Below are positions 1-10,495 of a stretch of 64,000 nucleotides of DNA, one piece after another. The notes under the pieces were generated by a model. That model was not told the origin of the DNA. It made no database searches and worked only from the letters and a program-made list of their open reading frames with translations. The position numbers and the translations under genes are program-made. The stretch is from positions 24,468,293 through 24,532,292 of the forward strand of contig NC_079514.1 in the NCBI RefSeq assembly GCF_000801105.2, given 5' to 3'. Source of the DNA: Raphanus sativus (lineage: Eukaryota; Streptophyta; Magnoliopsida; Brassicales; Brassicaceae). How positions within the stretch are numbered: position 1 is the stretch's first letter; each line of letters begins with the position of its first letter.

Positions 1-378
1 ATGAGCTTCCAGTGTCATGAAATATTGATATCGTTGACGTAAGACAGACGTCTGCGAGTGAGAAATACGGATTAATCAAGTTCCTAATGTTTTTTATTCT
101 CTGTTTTTCCCTTAATTTCCATCAAATTAATAAGTGGTTCGTTGTCTCTTTCTGTAAAAGAGAACAATGCCACAAGTTATGTCTATTTCCTGCTTCAATG
201 AGTTTAGACTGTGTTTCTATATTTTGATTCCAATAAGAAGTCATATGACTAAAATAGCACATATGACAACGCAAAATTAAACAACGCTCCACATATGACT
301 AAAATAGCACAAACATATTTTTCAATAAAAACAACGACTCATTATCTTTGACCATAATCTATAACACATTACAAATTA
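1..378. other. AT-rich stretch, no gene
   Basis: No gene is visible. The only structure is a 20-bp direct repeat (catatgactaaaatagcaca) at about 242-261 and again at 292-311, exactly 50 bp apart. This could be the edge of an old repeat. Confidence 0.6.
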
Positions 379-653
379 GGGATGGACGAAAAATCCGGAT
401 CTGAAAAACCAAACCGAACCCGATCCAAAATAGTAATACCGAATTCGAACCGAAGTTCATTAAATATCCGAACGGATTCAAAATTTGGTATTTAAAGACC
501 GAAACCGAACCCGATCCAAACCGAAATATTTTGGATACCCGAATGTATTCTAAATGAATATATATACCTAAATATATTAATAATTTTTTAGATTTAGTGT
601 ATATTAAAATATCCAAAATATATAAGATACTTTTTATTTTTCTAAAATATTTT

Positions 654-707
<54 letters not shown>

Positions 708-1086
708 AAAAGTAAATGTCTAAAATCGTTAAACTATACTCAAAACACCAAAAATATTTAAATGTTCAAACCAAACTAATTTATATGTTAAGTTTAGGTC
801 TTTTGACATTTGTTATTTAAAATTTATTTATAATATATTATTTTATTTATAGATTTTGAGAAATTAAAAGTATATAATGATTTAACCGAACCAAACCTAT
901 CCAAACCGAACCCAAACCGAAATTTAGAAATATTCGAATGAGGTTGAAATCTTAAACCCCAAAAAATCGAAACTCGAATAGATCCGAACCGAACCCAAAC
1001 AGATACTCGGATGACTATTCCTATTACAGACCTCTAATATATATTGTAAAATGAATTATCGATAAGATGCACAAATATAAAGAACA
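379..1086. repeat. CCGAACC-rich low-complexity repeat with (TA)n tract
   Basis: The blocks at about 379-540 and 885-1010 are built from irregular repeats of CCGAACC, CCGATCC and related words. Between them lies AT-rich DNA with a poly(A) run and a (TA)n microsatellite at about 669-704. The minus-strand open frame here (359-709) encodes only low-complexity sequence (IYIYIY, FFFF) and is not a gene. The block ends just before a Helitron-type 3' end, so it may be the body of a non-autonomous Helitron; I could not find a matching 5' end. Confidence 0.5.
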
Positions 1087-1087
1087 C

Positions 1088-1114
1088 CTGCGCGTAGCGC
1101 TGGCACATCCCTAG
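1088..1114 (+). mobile_element. Helitron-type 3' terminus
   Basis: A short hairpin (GCGC, loop GTA, GCGC at 1090-1100) is followed about 10 bases later by CTAG at 1111-1114, with T next. This is the structural signature of a Helitron 3' end: a GC-rich hairpin, then CTRR, with insertion between A and T. A Helitron-like 5' start lies only 23 bases downstream. Confidence 0.55.
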
Positions 1115-1369
1115 TATTAATAATAGGATAAGGATAATCTATACTAATAAAAATGACCCTTTGAAGCTTCAGGCAGCATTCACATCAGTATAAACACATG
1201 TAAAAAATATTACATGAATAAGTAAATATACCGTGTAAGAAATATTACATTAAACATCTATCTAAAATATATATAATAAAATAAATAAATATTACAAATA
1301 ATATATTCGTAATATTGCAATTTGATATAAAGGCAAAACAATTAGAAAAAATAAATATACAATATAAGA

Positions 1370-2661
1370 CCTCGTGATCAAACTACACAGGAAGGAAAGG
1401 TTTCTCAGCTAATTAATACTTAAGGAAATGGTTGGGACGTAGAGAAGGTGCACAACCTCATAGCTGACGAGGATATTTCAAAAGTTCTGGCCATCAAATT
1501 AGCTTCAGCTGCAAATCAAGATCTACTAGGATGGCAATACAATGATGATGGGATTTATACCGTCAAATCTGGATATTGGCTTAGTACTCATCTCCCTTCT
1601 GCTCAGAGGATAGAACAACCTTACGGAAACCAAATATTGAAGAAGAAGATTTGGAAAGTGAAGCTACCATCAAAACTACATCACTTTGGATGGAGACTGT
1701 TATCGCAAAGCCTACCTACAGGATCAAATCTCAAAAGGAGACATATTATGCCTGATGCTCAATGCAGACGATGCTGCAATGGGGATGAAACAGAGAAACA
1801 TTTGCTATTTGACTGTCTCTATGCTCAGCAAATTTGGCGGGCATCAGGGATTCCTAATACAGTACTTCTGGATCCACAAGCAACTCTTGAAGAGAAACTG
1901 GAAGCATGTTTACAATGCTGTTCTTCGACACGGCTACAACATCTAACGAATTTACATTTTTGGTTGCTTTGGAGGATTTGGAAAAGTCAAAATTTGCTTA
2001 TATTTCAGCACAAACAGATTGATGGAAGTCATGTTCTGCAACAAGCAAGGAGAGATGCAAAAGAATGGTTTACTCATTCACCAACAACTCATTTCCATGA
2101 AGGACAGAATCGCTCTTCACCAGTCATCGTAACTCAAGATTCAAAATGGCAAAGACCATGTACTGGCTGGCTTAAATGCAATGTGGATGCTTCTTTTGTG
2201 AATGCAGAGACACCGAGTAAAGTTGGCTGGATCATTCGAGATGAAAAATGGAGTATATAAAGGCGCAGGTCAAGGGATTGGGAGCTATGTCCACTAAGCT
2301 TTGGAAAGTGAAATTCAAGGAATAATAATGGCAATGCAACAATGCTGGTCAAGGGGATACAAAAAGATAATAATGGAAGGAGATTGTAAACAGGCAATTG
2401 ATTTGCTAAACAAAAAGGGTCTTCATTTCGTAGGATACAATTGGTTACGTGAGGCTTGGTGGTGGAGAGCAAGATTGGAGATGTACGATTCAAATGGACT
2501 CGGCGCGAAGCAAATAAAGTGGCAGACACTTTGGCGAAACAAGATATTCCTCATAATGCTTTGTTCTGTTTCTATAATTATGTTCCAAGATCTATTTCTG
2601 TGGATCTTCACATGGATTACATTGTATCAAGTTAAGTAATGAAAGTAGCCGTTATAAAAAA
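1370..2661 (+). mobile_element. 5'-truncated LINE (non-LTR retrotransposon)
   Basis: The element carries the zinc-binding and RNase H end of a plant LINE, ends on the right in a short A run (about 2655-2664), and is flanked by a perfect 17-bp direct repeat, aaatatacaatataaga, at 1353-1369 and 2662-2678. A 3' A tail, a 5' truncation and a long target-site duplication are classic target-primed reverse transcription marks. Caution: the host DNA is itself repetitive and contains related words, so part of the duplication could predate insertion. Confidence 0.7.
1385..2640 (+). pseudogene. LINE ORF2 3' part: RT zinc-binding plus RNase H, frameshifted
   Basis: An open frame to 2260 encodes the zf-RVT-type region of plant LINE ORF2. 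It has a typical WKVKLPSKLHHFGWRL segment (about 1650-1700), then a Cys/His cluster (CRRCCNGDETEKHLLFDC) and the start of an RNase H fold (CNVDASF, with Asp as the first catalytic acid). A stop and frameshift near 2260 move the rest of RNase H to another frame (about 2301-2440, ESEIQGIIMAMQQC and EGDCKQAIDLL, carrying the Glu and Asp catalytic positions). The final ADTLAKQ-like part near 2515-2540 is in a third frame. Endonuclease and reverse transcriptase are missing. It is a dead fragment. Confidence 0.8.
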
Positions 2662-3957
2662 AAATATACAATATAAGAAATAAAAATATTACATTAAAAA
2701 TCTATCATAATATTTCAATTTGATATAAAAGCAAACAAATTAGAATAAATAAATATACAATATAAAAAAAAATATACAAATATAAGAAATGAAAAAATTA
2801 CATTAAACATCTATCTTAAAATATATACTTATACAACTTTATTACTTCCAAATATTCTTATAAGTAAATATACAATATAGAAAAAATAAATAATAAGTAA
2901 ATATATATATAACAAATAGAAATATTACATTAAAATATCTATCATAATATTATGATAACTAAATATAAAATATAAGAAAAAATAAATATACAATAAATAT
3001 ACAATATAAAAAATAAAAATATTACATTAAGCATATATCTCAATATTATCATTTGTTATAAAGCAAGAAACTTAGAATAAGTAAGTATATAAAAAATAAA
3101 TAATAAGTAAATATACAATATAAAAATGATTTAAAGATCAATATGAATAATGTAATAGTAAAATAAATAATAAGTAAATATAAAATATAAAAAATAAAAA
3201 ATATTACATTAAACATATATCATAATATTATCATTTGATATAAAAGCAAGAGATTGATAATAAGTAAATATACGAAATAAGGAAAAATATACAATATAAA
3301 AATGTAAAAACTAAATTAAACATCTATACGAAATTTATAATTAAATAAATAAGAAGCAAATTATACAATATAAGAAACATAAAAAATACATTAAACATCT
3401 ATCTGAAATGTATAGTAAAATAAAAATAATTAAGTATAGAATATAAAAACTAAAAATATTACATTAACATCTATAGTAATATTACCATTTGATATAAAAG
3501 CAAAAAAAAAAAATAGAATAAATAAATAAAATATAAGAAAAATTAAATTATAAGTAAATATGCAATATAAGAAATGAAAACTACATTATACATATATCTG
3601 AAAATATATAATCTTTCTGATTTTTTTCTAAGAAAATATGTGTAAATATACAATATGTGTATAGATACGTTTTGATATATGTTACTCCTTGTGCCATTGT
3701 TTTCTATTTCCAGAAAAATAAATAAATGGTTAAGTACGAATATCACCTAGGTTAAACACGTGCACAACAACATAATTTAAACATCGCAAAAATGCAATAT
3801 CAATATTACAATACAATAATATTGACCTAAATATATGAAAACTTTATATTACACAAACTATAAATACAAAGCAATCATGTATTCACATAAACATATCATT
3901 CAGAATACAACATTCAAAAGAATAGTTATATAGTAAACAATTGAAAATAAAAATAGC

Positions 3958-4150
3958 TCTGCACGTAGCACATATTTATTAAGAGTTGAGGCTATAAGTC
4001 ATTGAGAGCGTCCACATATGATTTTAAACGACCAATCGTATTACGAAAAATCATCATTACAATTTATTTGTTTTTAAAATGTTATTATTTCCAAAATAAA
4101 TTTAAAACAAAATTAATAATAATATAATATTTCCAAAATATATTTAAAAC
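3958..4150 (+). repeat. Helitron-type hairpin remnant followed by a Helitron-type 5' unit
   Basis: TGCACGTAGCAC (about 3960-3971) looks like a deaminated copy of the GCGCGTAGCGC hairpin. It is followed at once by 'gttgaggctataagtcattgag' and 'accaatcg', words that recur at 45560, 50105 and 50695. At 50053-50110 the same order is seen with an intact CTAG/TC junction, so this looks like a second head-to-tail junction that lost about 16 bp. Confidence 0.45.
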
Positions 4151-4279
4151 AAAAGTTTTCAAGCTTTACTTTGAGAAAGAGAGAGATATATTGAAAAGTA
4201 AAAAAGAGAAATTTACACAATCGTTGCTTCTGCTTCTTTTTTGGTTTTTGATAATCTTAGAAAATATTTAAATAAGAAT

Positions 4280-4725
4280 GAAGTTATTGCTAGAGTGGCT
4301 CACTTTTGGGAAGCACATAAGATCAACAAGGGTGGTTTGCTTACGGATCTCGAGTTATTTCTTATTGATCAATAGGTATGAAGAATTTTATTTAGACATT
4401 ATCAATCCAAAATTTTAAAAGCAGTACATATTGTTTGACGTAAACTTTTACAGGGGACAACAATCAACGCCTTCATACCAGCTAATCAAATAGGGTGCTA
4501 TGAAGAGGATTTAAAGGCTGGTGTAGTCTATAAGATTAAGAACTTCTTGGTCATCAACAACAGAACAAGTTACAGGGTGACTCCTCACAAGTTATTAAAT
4601 CAATTCACTCAGCAAACAGCTTTTGCACCCACATATCATGCTGGCCATGATATTGAGAAGAAAAACTTTAGGATTTGTTTTTATGCTGAGTTCAATGAAA
4701 CGGTCAACAAGAACAAAGATCAATA
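4280..4725 (+). pseudogene. RPA70-like OB-fold protein (DUF223 type), nonsense-mutated
   Basis: Exon 1 (to 4375) encodes VIARVAHFWEAHK and DLELFLIDQ, the opening of a plant replication protein A1-like OB fold. A GT-AG intron is visible at 4376-4453 (78 bp). Exon 2 from 4454 continues in frame with GTTINAFIPANQIGCYEEDL, YKIKNFLVIN and FRICFYAEF. The last codon before the donor is TAG (4373-4375), where the family usually has Lys or a similar residue, so the copy is broken. RPA1-like proteins bind single-stranded DNA and are carried by plant Helitrons; the surrounding Helitron-type repeats make that origin likely. A donor-like GGTAAAA at about 4724 may close exon 2; later exons are not found. 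Confidence 0.7.
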
Positions 4726-5351
4726 TGGTAAAAACTTTACTGTTGTCCATATGATTTTATCATCGAGTTCTGATGTCCATCATTGTATTTTAATATATTG
4801 TAAACATCAAAAAAAATTAAAAATAAAAATATATTTATTTAATTTAAACAAACAAAGAAAATATCAGTAAATATGAATTCATTACTACATATCCTCAATC
4901 TTTTAAATTTAACGTAGAAAATATTAAATTTTATGTTCTAAAATATGTCATCATAAATAAAATGGAAATTTATATTAAAACTTCTAACGTAGTTAAACTA
5001 AAATAATAATAAGAAATTTATCATAGAAAATTATATTATTTCTAAATTATTGGTATATATTTAAACAATCATATAAACTAATAATATATCACCAATTTAC
5101 TAAACCCAGCTAAAATAATATCTTATTTCTTTCTTTCTTTGTAAGACCAATTTATTATTTCGATTTCATTGCGTTTACGAATATTTTTTTTATCAAAAAG
5201 ATTCTGATAATAGAAATCTATTTATATGAAATACATATTGTTAAAAGTTAATTCTTTATGGGTTTAAAATTGTGTCTATCAATCAAAAGCTAAAAATATT
5301 TTAATAATCAATATTAAAGTATTAATTAACACTTTATATTATTTTTCGACA
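4726..5351. other. AT-rich spacer between two RPA-like copies
   Basis: No gene is seen. The DNA is strongly AT-rich with scattered poly(T) and TTTCTTTC runs. It separates two related RPA-like fragments and may be decayed intron or Helitron body. Confidence 0.5.
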
Positions 5352-5575
5352 CAATTTTTTAAAGCTAATGCAATCATAACCCTTATAGAAGCTAATCAAA
5401 TATTTTTTTATGAAGAAAATTTATAAGTAGGAGTAGTCTATAAATATTTTCTTATGATCATTAATAATAAAGCAAACTACATGATAATTTCTCATTAATC
5501 TTTAATCCAATTCACCAATATAAATATTGGATCCATGTTTATATTGAATTTAGTTAAAAGTTCAATTAAAAATGT
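5352..5575 (+). pseudogene. Second, badly decayed copy of the RPA-like exon
   Basis: The DNA aligns by eye with exon 2 of the fragment at 4454-4725. 'gctaatcaaat' and 'aggagtagtctataa' line up with 'gctaatcaaat' and 'ctggtgtagtctataag', and 'atgatcattaataataaagcaa' lines up with 'tggtcatcaacaacagaacaa'. The frame is closed by stops and most changes are C-to-T or G-to-A, as expected for methylated repeat DNA. It contributes no protein. Confidence 0.55.
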
Positions 5576-6600
5576 TACGGAATATCAGAAATAATTATAG
5601 TCTTAACATAAGAAAATGAGAAGAAGATTAGTCAATATGCATTCATCAACACGATAATACAAAATAAAAATACCAATTAACAACCAAAACAATGAAGTCT
5701 TACAAAATTTTGAATTTATAAAATGAGTATCAAGATTACAAGGAATATACTATGTAAACGATATACTAATTTTTATTGTAAGTTACCAACTACAAAATCA
5801 ACTGTCAAATTATGTATTATGTTACAAAAGGTGTTACAAATCATCATGTAGAACTACCAAATACGAAAACATTATTTTTCTTACCATAAACTAATATGTG
5901 ATATACTTTCTGAAAGTTAAATCATATCTATTTTTTGCATTATACATTCGTATAAACTTCACTACTATATATCATAGTTAATTTAATCATGTAGAAGATA
6001 AATCTAATACTCTAGATTCACTATATGATATCTCAATATACAAAATTTTAATTAACATTAGTCAAAATCAGTTATAAGTTTATTCATTTTTATCATATAA
6101 AAAAATAATGAATATTAATTATGTTTAGAAAATATTAATTTAGTTTAAATTTTATTTCTAAATATGGGGTTTTTTTTGCCAAAACTAACCTAAAACTTGA
6201 TTTTAACTCCAAAGCTATACCAAAACTTGAATCAAATGCAAAAGTAATTTAAAGACCTTGTGAAATTACTGTCCAGTCCCTTGTGACCAAACAAAAAAAC
6301 AGAAGCCTTTTTACGAATATAGCCCCAGTAAGTCGTCTGAGTCGTCTGAGATATATTTCAGTCGTCTGGACGACTGCAATGTAAGTCGTTTGGAACCAGT
6401 TTATTTTAAAAATAATTTATAAATTTTGTAAAAAATATTTGGATGAGTAAAAATAAAAATAATATAATTATAAACAGTTTTAAGTTATATAAATTAAGAT
6501 ATGATAAAATTTATTTGTTTTCAACATAGAAGAGTGGAAGTAGTGAATCGTGATATTCTTTGATTTAGGGGTTTAACAAACATATGTTGTAGTATTGAAT
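5576..6600. other. AT-rich DNA with an AGTCGTCTGGACGACT palindrome block
   Basis: No gene is seen. From about 6165 to 6410 lies a distinct repeat: 'ccaaaactaacctaaaactt', an internal near-repeat 'ccaaaacttgaatc', then a cluster of AGTCGTCTG/GACGACT words (about 6330-6395) that includes the 16-bp palindrome AGTCGTCTGGACGACT. This kind of repeat recurs in Brassicaceae intergenic DNA; its class is not clear to me. Confidence 0.4.
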
Positions 6601-6720
6601 GTGTAGAAATACCCTTAAGTGATCCCTCTTAAGCCTAATCGGCTCACTAAAGTCAATCACTAGCTTGACTTTAGTGAGCTGATTAGGCTTGAGAGGGATC
6701 GCTTAAGGGTATTTTTATAC
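6601..6720. repeat. 57-bp inverted duplication at the broken end of Athila A
   Basis: 6601-6657 is the reverse complement of 6664-6720 with about six mismatches, separated by six bases. The right arm is the natural end of the Athila integrase ORF (compare 22697-22760 in copy B). The left arm is a flipped copy of the same segment. It sits exactly where copy A loses its 3' UTR, env-position ORF and 3' LTR, so it marks a fold-back rearrangement. Confidence 0.8.
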
Positions 6721-7696
6721 CTTCAGCGATGGTTGTGTCAGCAAAATAAGGCTTGAGGCGCTGACCATTAACAACAAACTCTCCTCCTCTTGTGTCCAGC
6801 AACACAACAGCTCCATAAGGTCGGACATCCTTGATGGTGAAGGGTCCAGACCATCTGGATTTAAGCTTTCCAGGGAACAGCTTGACCCTAGAGTTGAAAA
6901 GTAAGACCTGATCATTTAGAGCAAAACTTCTGCTGATAATCTGTTTGTCATGGAATGCCTTGGTCTTTGCCTTGTAAATTTTAGAGCTTTCACAGGCCAG
7001 ATGCCTAATTTTCTCTAACTCATGGATCTGGACTGTTCGCCTCTCCTTGGCGGGTTTGATGTCGAAGTTCAGGAATTTAACAGCCCAACCTGCCTTATAC
7101 TCTAGTTCCACAGGAAGGTGGCACGCCTTGCCATAGACCAAATGATAGGAAGTGGTCTCTAAAGGTGTCTTGTAAGCTATTTTGCAGGCCCAGAGAGCAT
7201 CGTCAAGCTTGAGCGACCAGTCTTTACGTGTGGTATTGACTGTTTTCTGCAAGATGTTCTTTATCTCTCTGTTGAAAAATTCAACTTGGCCACTCGTTTG
7301 GGGGTGATAAGCGGTTACTACCTTGTGTTTGACTCCGTTCTTCCTTAGCAATCCCTGGAACACCTTGTTTATAAAGTGGGTTCCCCCATCGCTTATGACC
7401 ACTCTAGGTACTCCAAACTTTGTGAAGATGATGGAGCTGAACATCTTAGTCACCACATGTGCGTCATTAGTTGGGCTGGCAATCGCTTCTACCCACTTGG
7501 AGACATAGTCCACCGCAACCAGTATGTACTCATTCTTGTAAGAAGGTGGGAACGGTCCCATGAAGTCGATCCCCCAGCAGTTGAACACCTCCACTTCCAA
7601 GATGTAGTTCTGAGGCATTTCATTCTTCTTACTAATACTCCCCATTCTCTGGCATGCATTGCATCGTGATATGAAAGCATGGGCATCCCTGAACAT
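6683..7696 (-). pseudogene. Athila A integrase region, still open for 337 codons
   Basis: The frame encodes the Cys pair of the integrase zinc finger (RCNACQRMG, about residues 11-19) and the rve core. The catalytic triad is visible: Asp in WGIDFMGPF, Asp in VISDGGTHF and Glu in QVEFFNREIKN. A C-terminal region with [14 protein letters not shown] follows, as in Ty3/gypsy chromatin-targeted integrases. The first Met of the frame lies inside the zinc finger; the HH part of the finger is upstream in another frame (7697-7866). The domain is intact on paper, but it is cut off from the rest of the polyprotein by frameshifts, so no functional integrase is expected. Confidence 0.8.
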
Positions 7697-8960
7697 CGTA
7701 GGCCACCAAAAATCGTCTTGAAGGACCTTGGAAACTGTTTTAAAAGTGGCAAAGTGAGCATCAGAGGAAGACCCGTGAAAGTGATGAAGGATTTCTGGAA
7801 TATCAGCCTCTGGAACAGACCTTCTGAAGATCCCATCTTTGCACTGTCAATATAAATACGGCTCATCCCAAAAGTAGTGCCTTGCTTCCCTTACAAATTT
7901 CCTCTTCTCATTTTCAGTGAACTTTAAAGGTTCTTTCTCAGCCGCCAGGAAGTTGGCAATCTCAGCAAACCATGGAAGATTCGGATATTGCTTATGATAA
8001 CTGCAGCGAAAGATTCGTCTACACGGGAACAGTCCCTCCTAACGGAGGATGATTGTTCCTTACTGCACAGACCAATCGCATGACGTATTCCACTGGGTGT
8101 TCCTCGTCAAGTGCTGTCTCGTGTGAGACTTTCATCATGGAAAGATGGTCTGCCACGCCGTTATCAACCCCTTTCTTGTCTCATATCTCTAGATCGAATT
8201 CTTGGAGTAAAAGAATCCATCTTAAGAGACGCGGTTTAGCATCCTTCTTCGTGAGCAGGTACCTCAAAGCTGCATGGTCTGTATGTACAATCACCTTAGA
8301 CCCAACCAGGTTGGATCTGAACTTCTCAAATGCGAACACAATGGCAAGTAGCTTCTTTTCTGTAGTTGCATAGCGACACTGAGCTTCATCCATTGTTCTG
8401 CTTGCATAGTATATCACGTGCAGCTTCTTGTCCTTCCGCTGCCCAAGAACTGCTCCTACTGCGAAGTCACTTCCGTCTGTCATGATCTCAAAAAGAAGGT
8501 CCCAGTCTGGAGGTTGGACAACTGGTGAATTGACTAGAGCTCCCTTGATCGTGTGGAACGCAGCTAAACAGTCACTGTCAAAATCGAACAGGGTCTCTTT
8601 ACAGAGCAGTCTAGTGAGTGGTCTTGCGATTTTCGAGAAGTCTTGGATGAACCTCCTGTAGAAACCAGCATGCCCCAAGAAGCTTCTAATTCCCTTCACT
8701 AAAGTCGGTGGTTGCAGACTCATCATAAACTCGATCTTTGCCTTGTCCACTAGCTTTCTCTGATATCTTAGGTCTCAGAACAATCCCATCTCTGACCATA
8801 AAGTGGCATTTCTCCCAGTTCAGCACAAGATGCTTCTCCTCGCACCTCTTCAGAACCCTGCACAAGTTTGACAAACAGACATGAAATTAACTTCCATAGA
8901 CGCTGAAATCGTCCATGAAAACCTCCATTATGTCTTCGATTAGATCACTAAAGATCGACA
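7697..8960 (-). pseudogene. Athila A reverse transcriptase 3' half, RNase H and integrase finger, broken
   Basis: 8181-8750 encodes the RT connection and Ty3 RNase H. It has [15 protein letters not shown], the RNase [16 protein letters not shown] (catalytic Asp, where copy B has MTDAS), and [18 protein letters not shown] with its Glu. The RT active site FMDDFSVYG is readable at about 8905-8930 in another frame, and [20 protein letters not shown] follows at 8800-8874. Between 7870 and 8180 the frame is lost several times. It is clearly homologous to 23707-25164 in copy B, but older and unable to make protein. Confidence 0.8.
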
Positions 8961-10489
8961 TCATGCATCGCTGGAAGGTCGATGGAGCATTGCACAGGCC
9001 GAAGAGCATCCTTCTGTATGGTATGTTCCGTATGCGCATGTGAACGTCGTCTTCTCGTGATCGTCTGGGTGGATGGGAATCTGAAAGAAACCTGAATAAC
9101 CATTTAAAAAGTAATAGTAAGGGTGGTTAGCAAATCTTTCGAGCATCTGATCAATGAAATGAAGTGGAAAGTGATCCTTGCGAGATGCAGTATTCAGTTT
9201 ACGGAAATCAATGCACATGCAATTACCAGTCCATGTTCTAGTAGGGATCAGTTCATTCTTTTTATTTGTTATGACAGTGATTCCTCCTTTCTTAGGTACT
9301 ACATGAACAGGGCTAACCCACTTACTATCAGAGATGGCATAGATTACACCAACTTCTAAAAGTTTCATTATCTCCTTCTTTACAACATCTTTTAGATTTG
9401 GGTTTAACCTCCTCTGATGTTCTACAGAAGTCATCGATTCATCTTCTAGGTGTATTTTATGCATGCACAGATCAGGTGAAATACCAGGTATGTCAGCATT
9501 GTTCAAGTCCGCGTTCACAATGATAGGATATGTAGAATTGGGTTCAAGGAATGCGTACCTGAGTCCCTTGGGAAGGTATTTGAGCTCTACCTTTGGGGCT
9601 TTCAGTTCGCTCCATGAGTCATCGATCTGTCCTGGCAGAACAGTCGGCTTCAAAGGAGTGGTTGTTCCAATTGGTTTGCTAAGTTCGCTGTTCTCCCCCA
9701 GACTTAGATTTGCCACTATATTTTCCATACTTCTCGCTGAATCCAGGACCTTGGCATATGCATCAGCGTCAACATTCTCTAAGTTCTGCTCGGCTTCAGC
9801 TCTGACTAGGGTGAGTTTGAGCGGATCATCGGTGAGAATCTCCTCAATCACCCTCTCATGAGGTTCCAGCAGGTCGCTTTCCTCTTGGACTGTGAAGGTC
9901 TGTCCATCCAGCATTGGTTTTTTGAGCATATGATTCATCTCAAACTTCATCACAATGTCCCCTAGGTGGAGATCGATGTTTCCTTGCCGAACATCTATGA
10001 TAGCTTCGACAGTGCATAGAAACGGTCTACCCAGGATCAGGGGATCCTTTGACTCTTCCTCAAGTTCCAGAACCACGAAATCAGCCGGGACAAGTGTGTT
10101 TCCAACCAGAACTTGGAGATCCTCAAGAATTCCAACTTGAGACTTCACTGATCGATCCGCAAACACAAGTGACAGCCTGGTAGGTTTGAAATCTGTGTAT
10201 CCCAGGCGCTTAGCTACAGAGTATGGCATGAGGTTTATGCTTGAAGCCAGATCGACCAGTGAGCATGAGAAGACTGTTCTCCCAATCTGGATAGAGAGAA
10301 AAAAATTCTCGGATCCCTTAGTTTCTTGATCCTCTTGTTCTGGAGCACTGCACTGCACTCCTTGGAGACAATCATGAACTCACTGTCATCAGATATTTTT
10401 CCAGAAATCAGTCCCTTCATAAAGTTGCGCATGGATGGCATCATCTTGATTGCGTCCAGAGGGAGCTTGACTGTTAAGTCTTTCAGCAT
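8961..10489 (-). pseudogene. Athila A protease and reverse transcriptase 5' part
   Basis: From 10489 down, LKDLTVKLPLDAIKMMPSM leads into the protease region. The retropepsin signature in this copy is [14 protein letters not shown] (copy B has DLGSS), so the active-site Gly is changed to Ala. RT begins with [14 protein letters not shown] and [10 protein letters not shown] and proceeds to [18 protein letters not shown]. Two differences from copy B stand out: an in-frame loss of about 63 bp near 9499 (NNADIPGIS where B has an extra 21 residues), and a frame slip near 10270. After GTY (about 9030) the frame shifts again. Confidence 0.8.
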
Positions 10490-10495
10490 ATTTCT

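Larger units (their letters stand above)
1138..3640 (+). repeat. Helitron-like 5' end and degenerate AT-rich repeat array
   Basis: TCTATACTAATAAAAA at 1138 resembles Helitron 5' termini (TC after A). From about 1200 the DNA is a degenerate array of two words: 'attacattaaacatctatc' (near 1244, 2690, 2795, 2925, 3020, 3200, 3385, 3460, 3580) and 'tttgatataaaagcaa' (near 1321, 2718, 3056, 3233, 3488). Units recur irregularly every 100-340 bp. The array is interrupted by a LINE at 1370-2661. A gene is not visible outside the LINE. The whole may be one non-autonomous Helitron ending near the hairpin remnant at about 3960. Confidence 0.45.

Noticed and set aside
359..709. Minus-strand open frame of 116 codons
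   Set aside because: It is made of TA microsatellite, poly(T) and CCGAACC repeat DNA; the product is low complexity.
4547..4870. Independent small gene on the plus strand
   Set aside because: It is only the second exon of the RPA-like fragment, opened at a TTG and running into intron-like AT-rich DNA.
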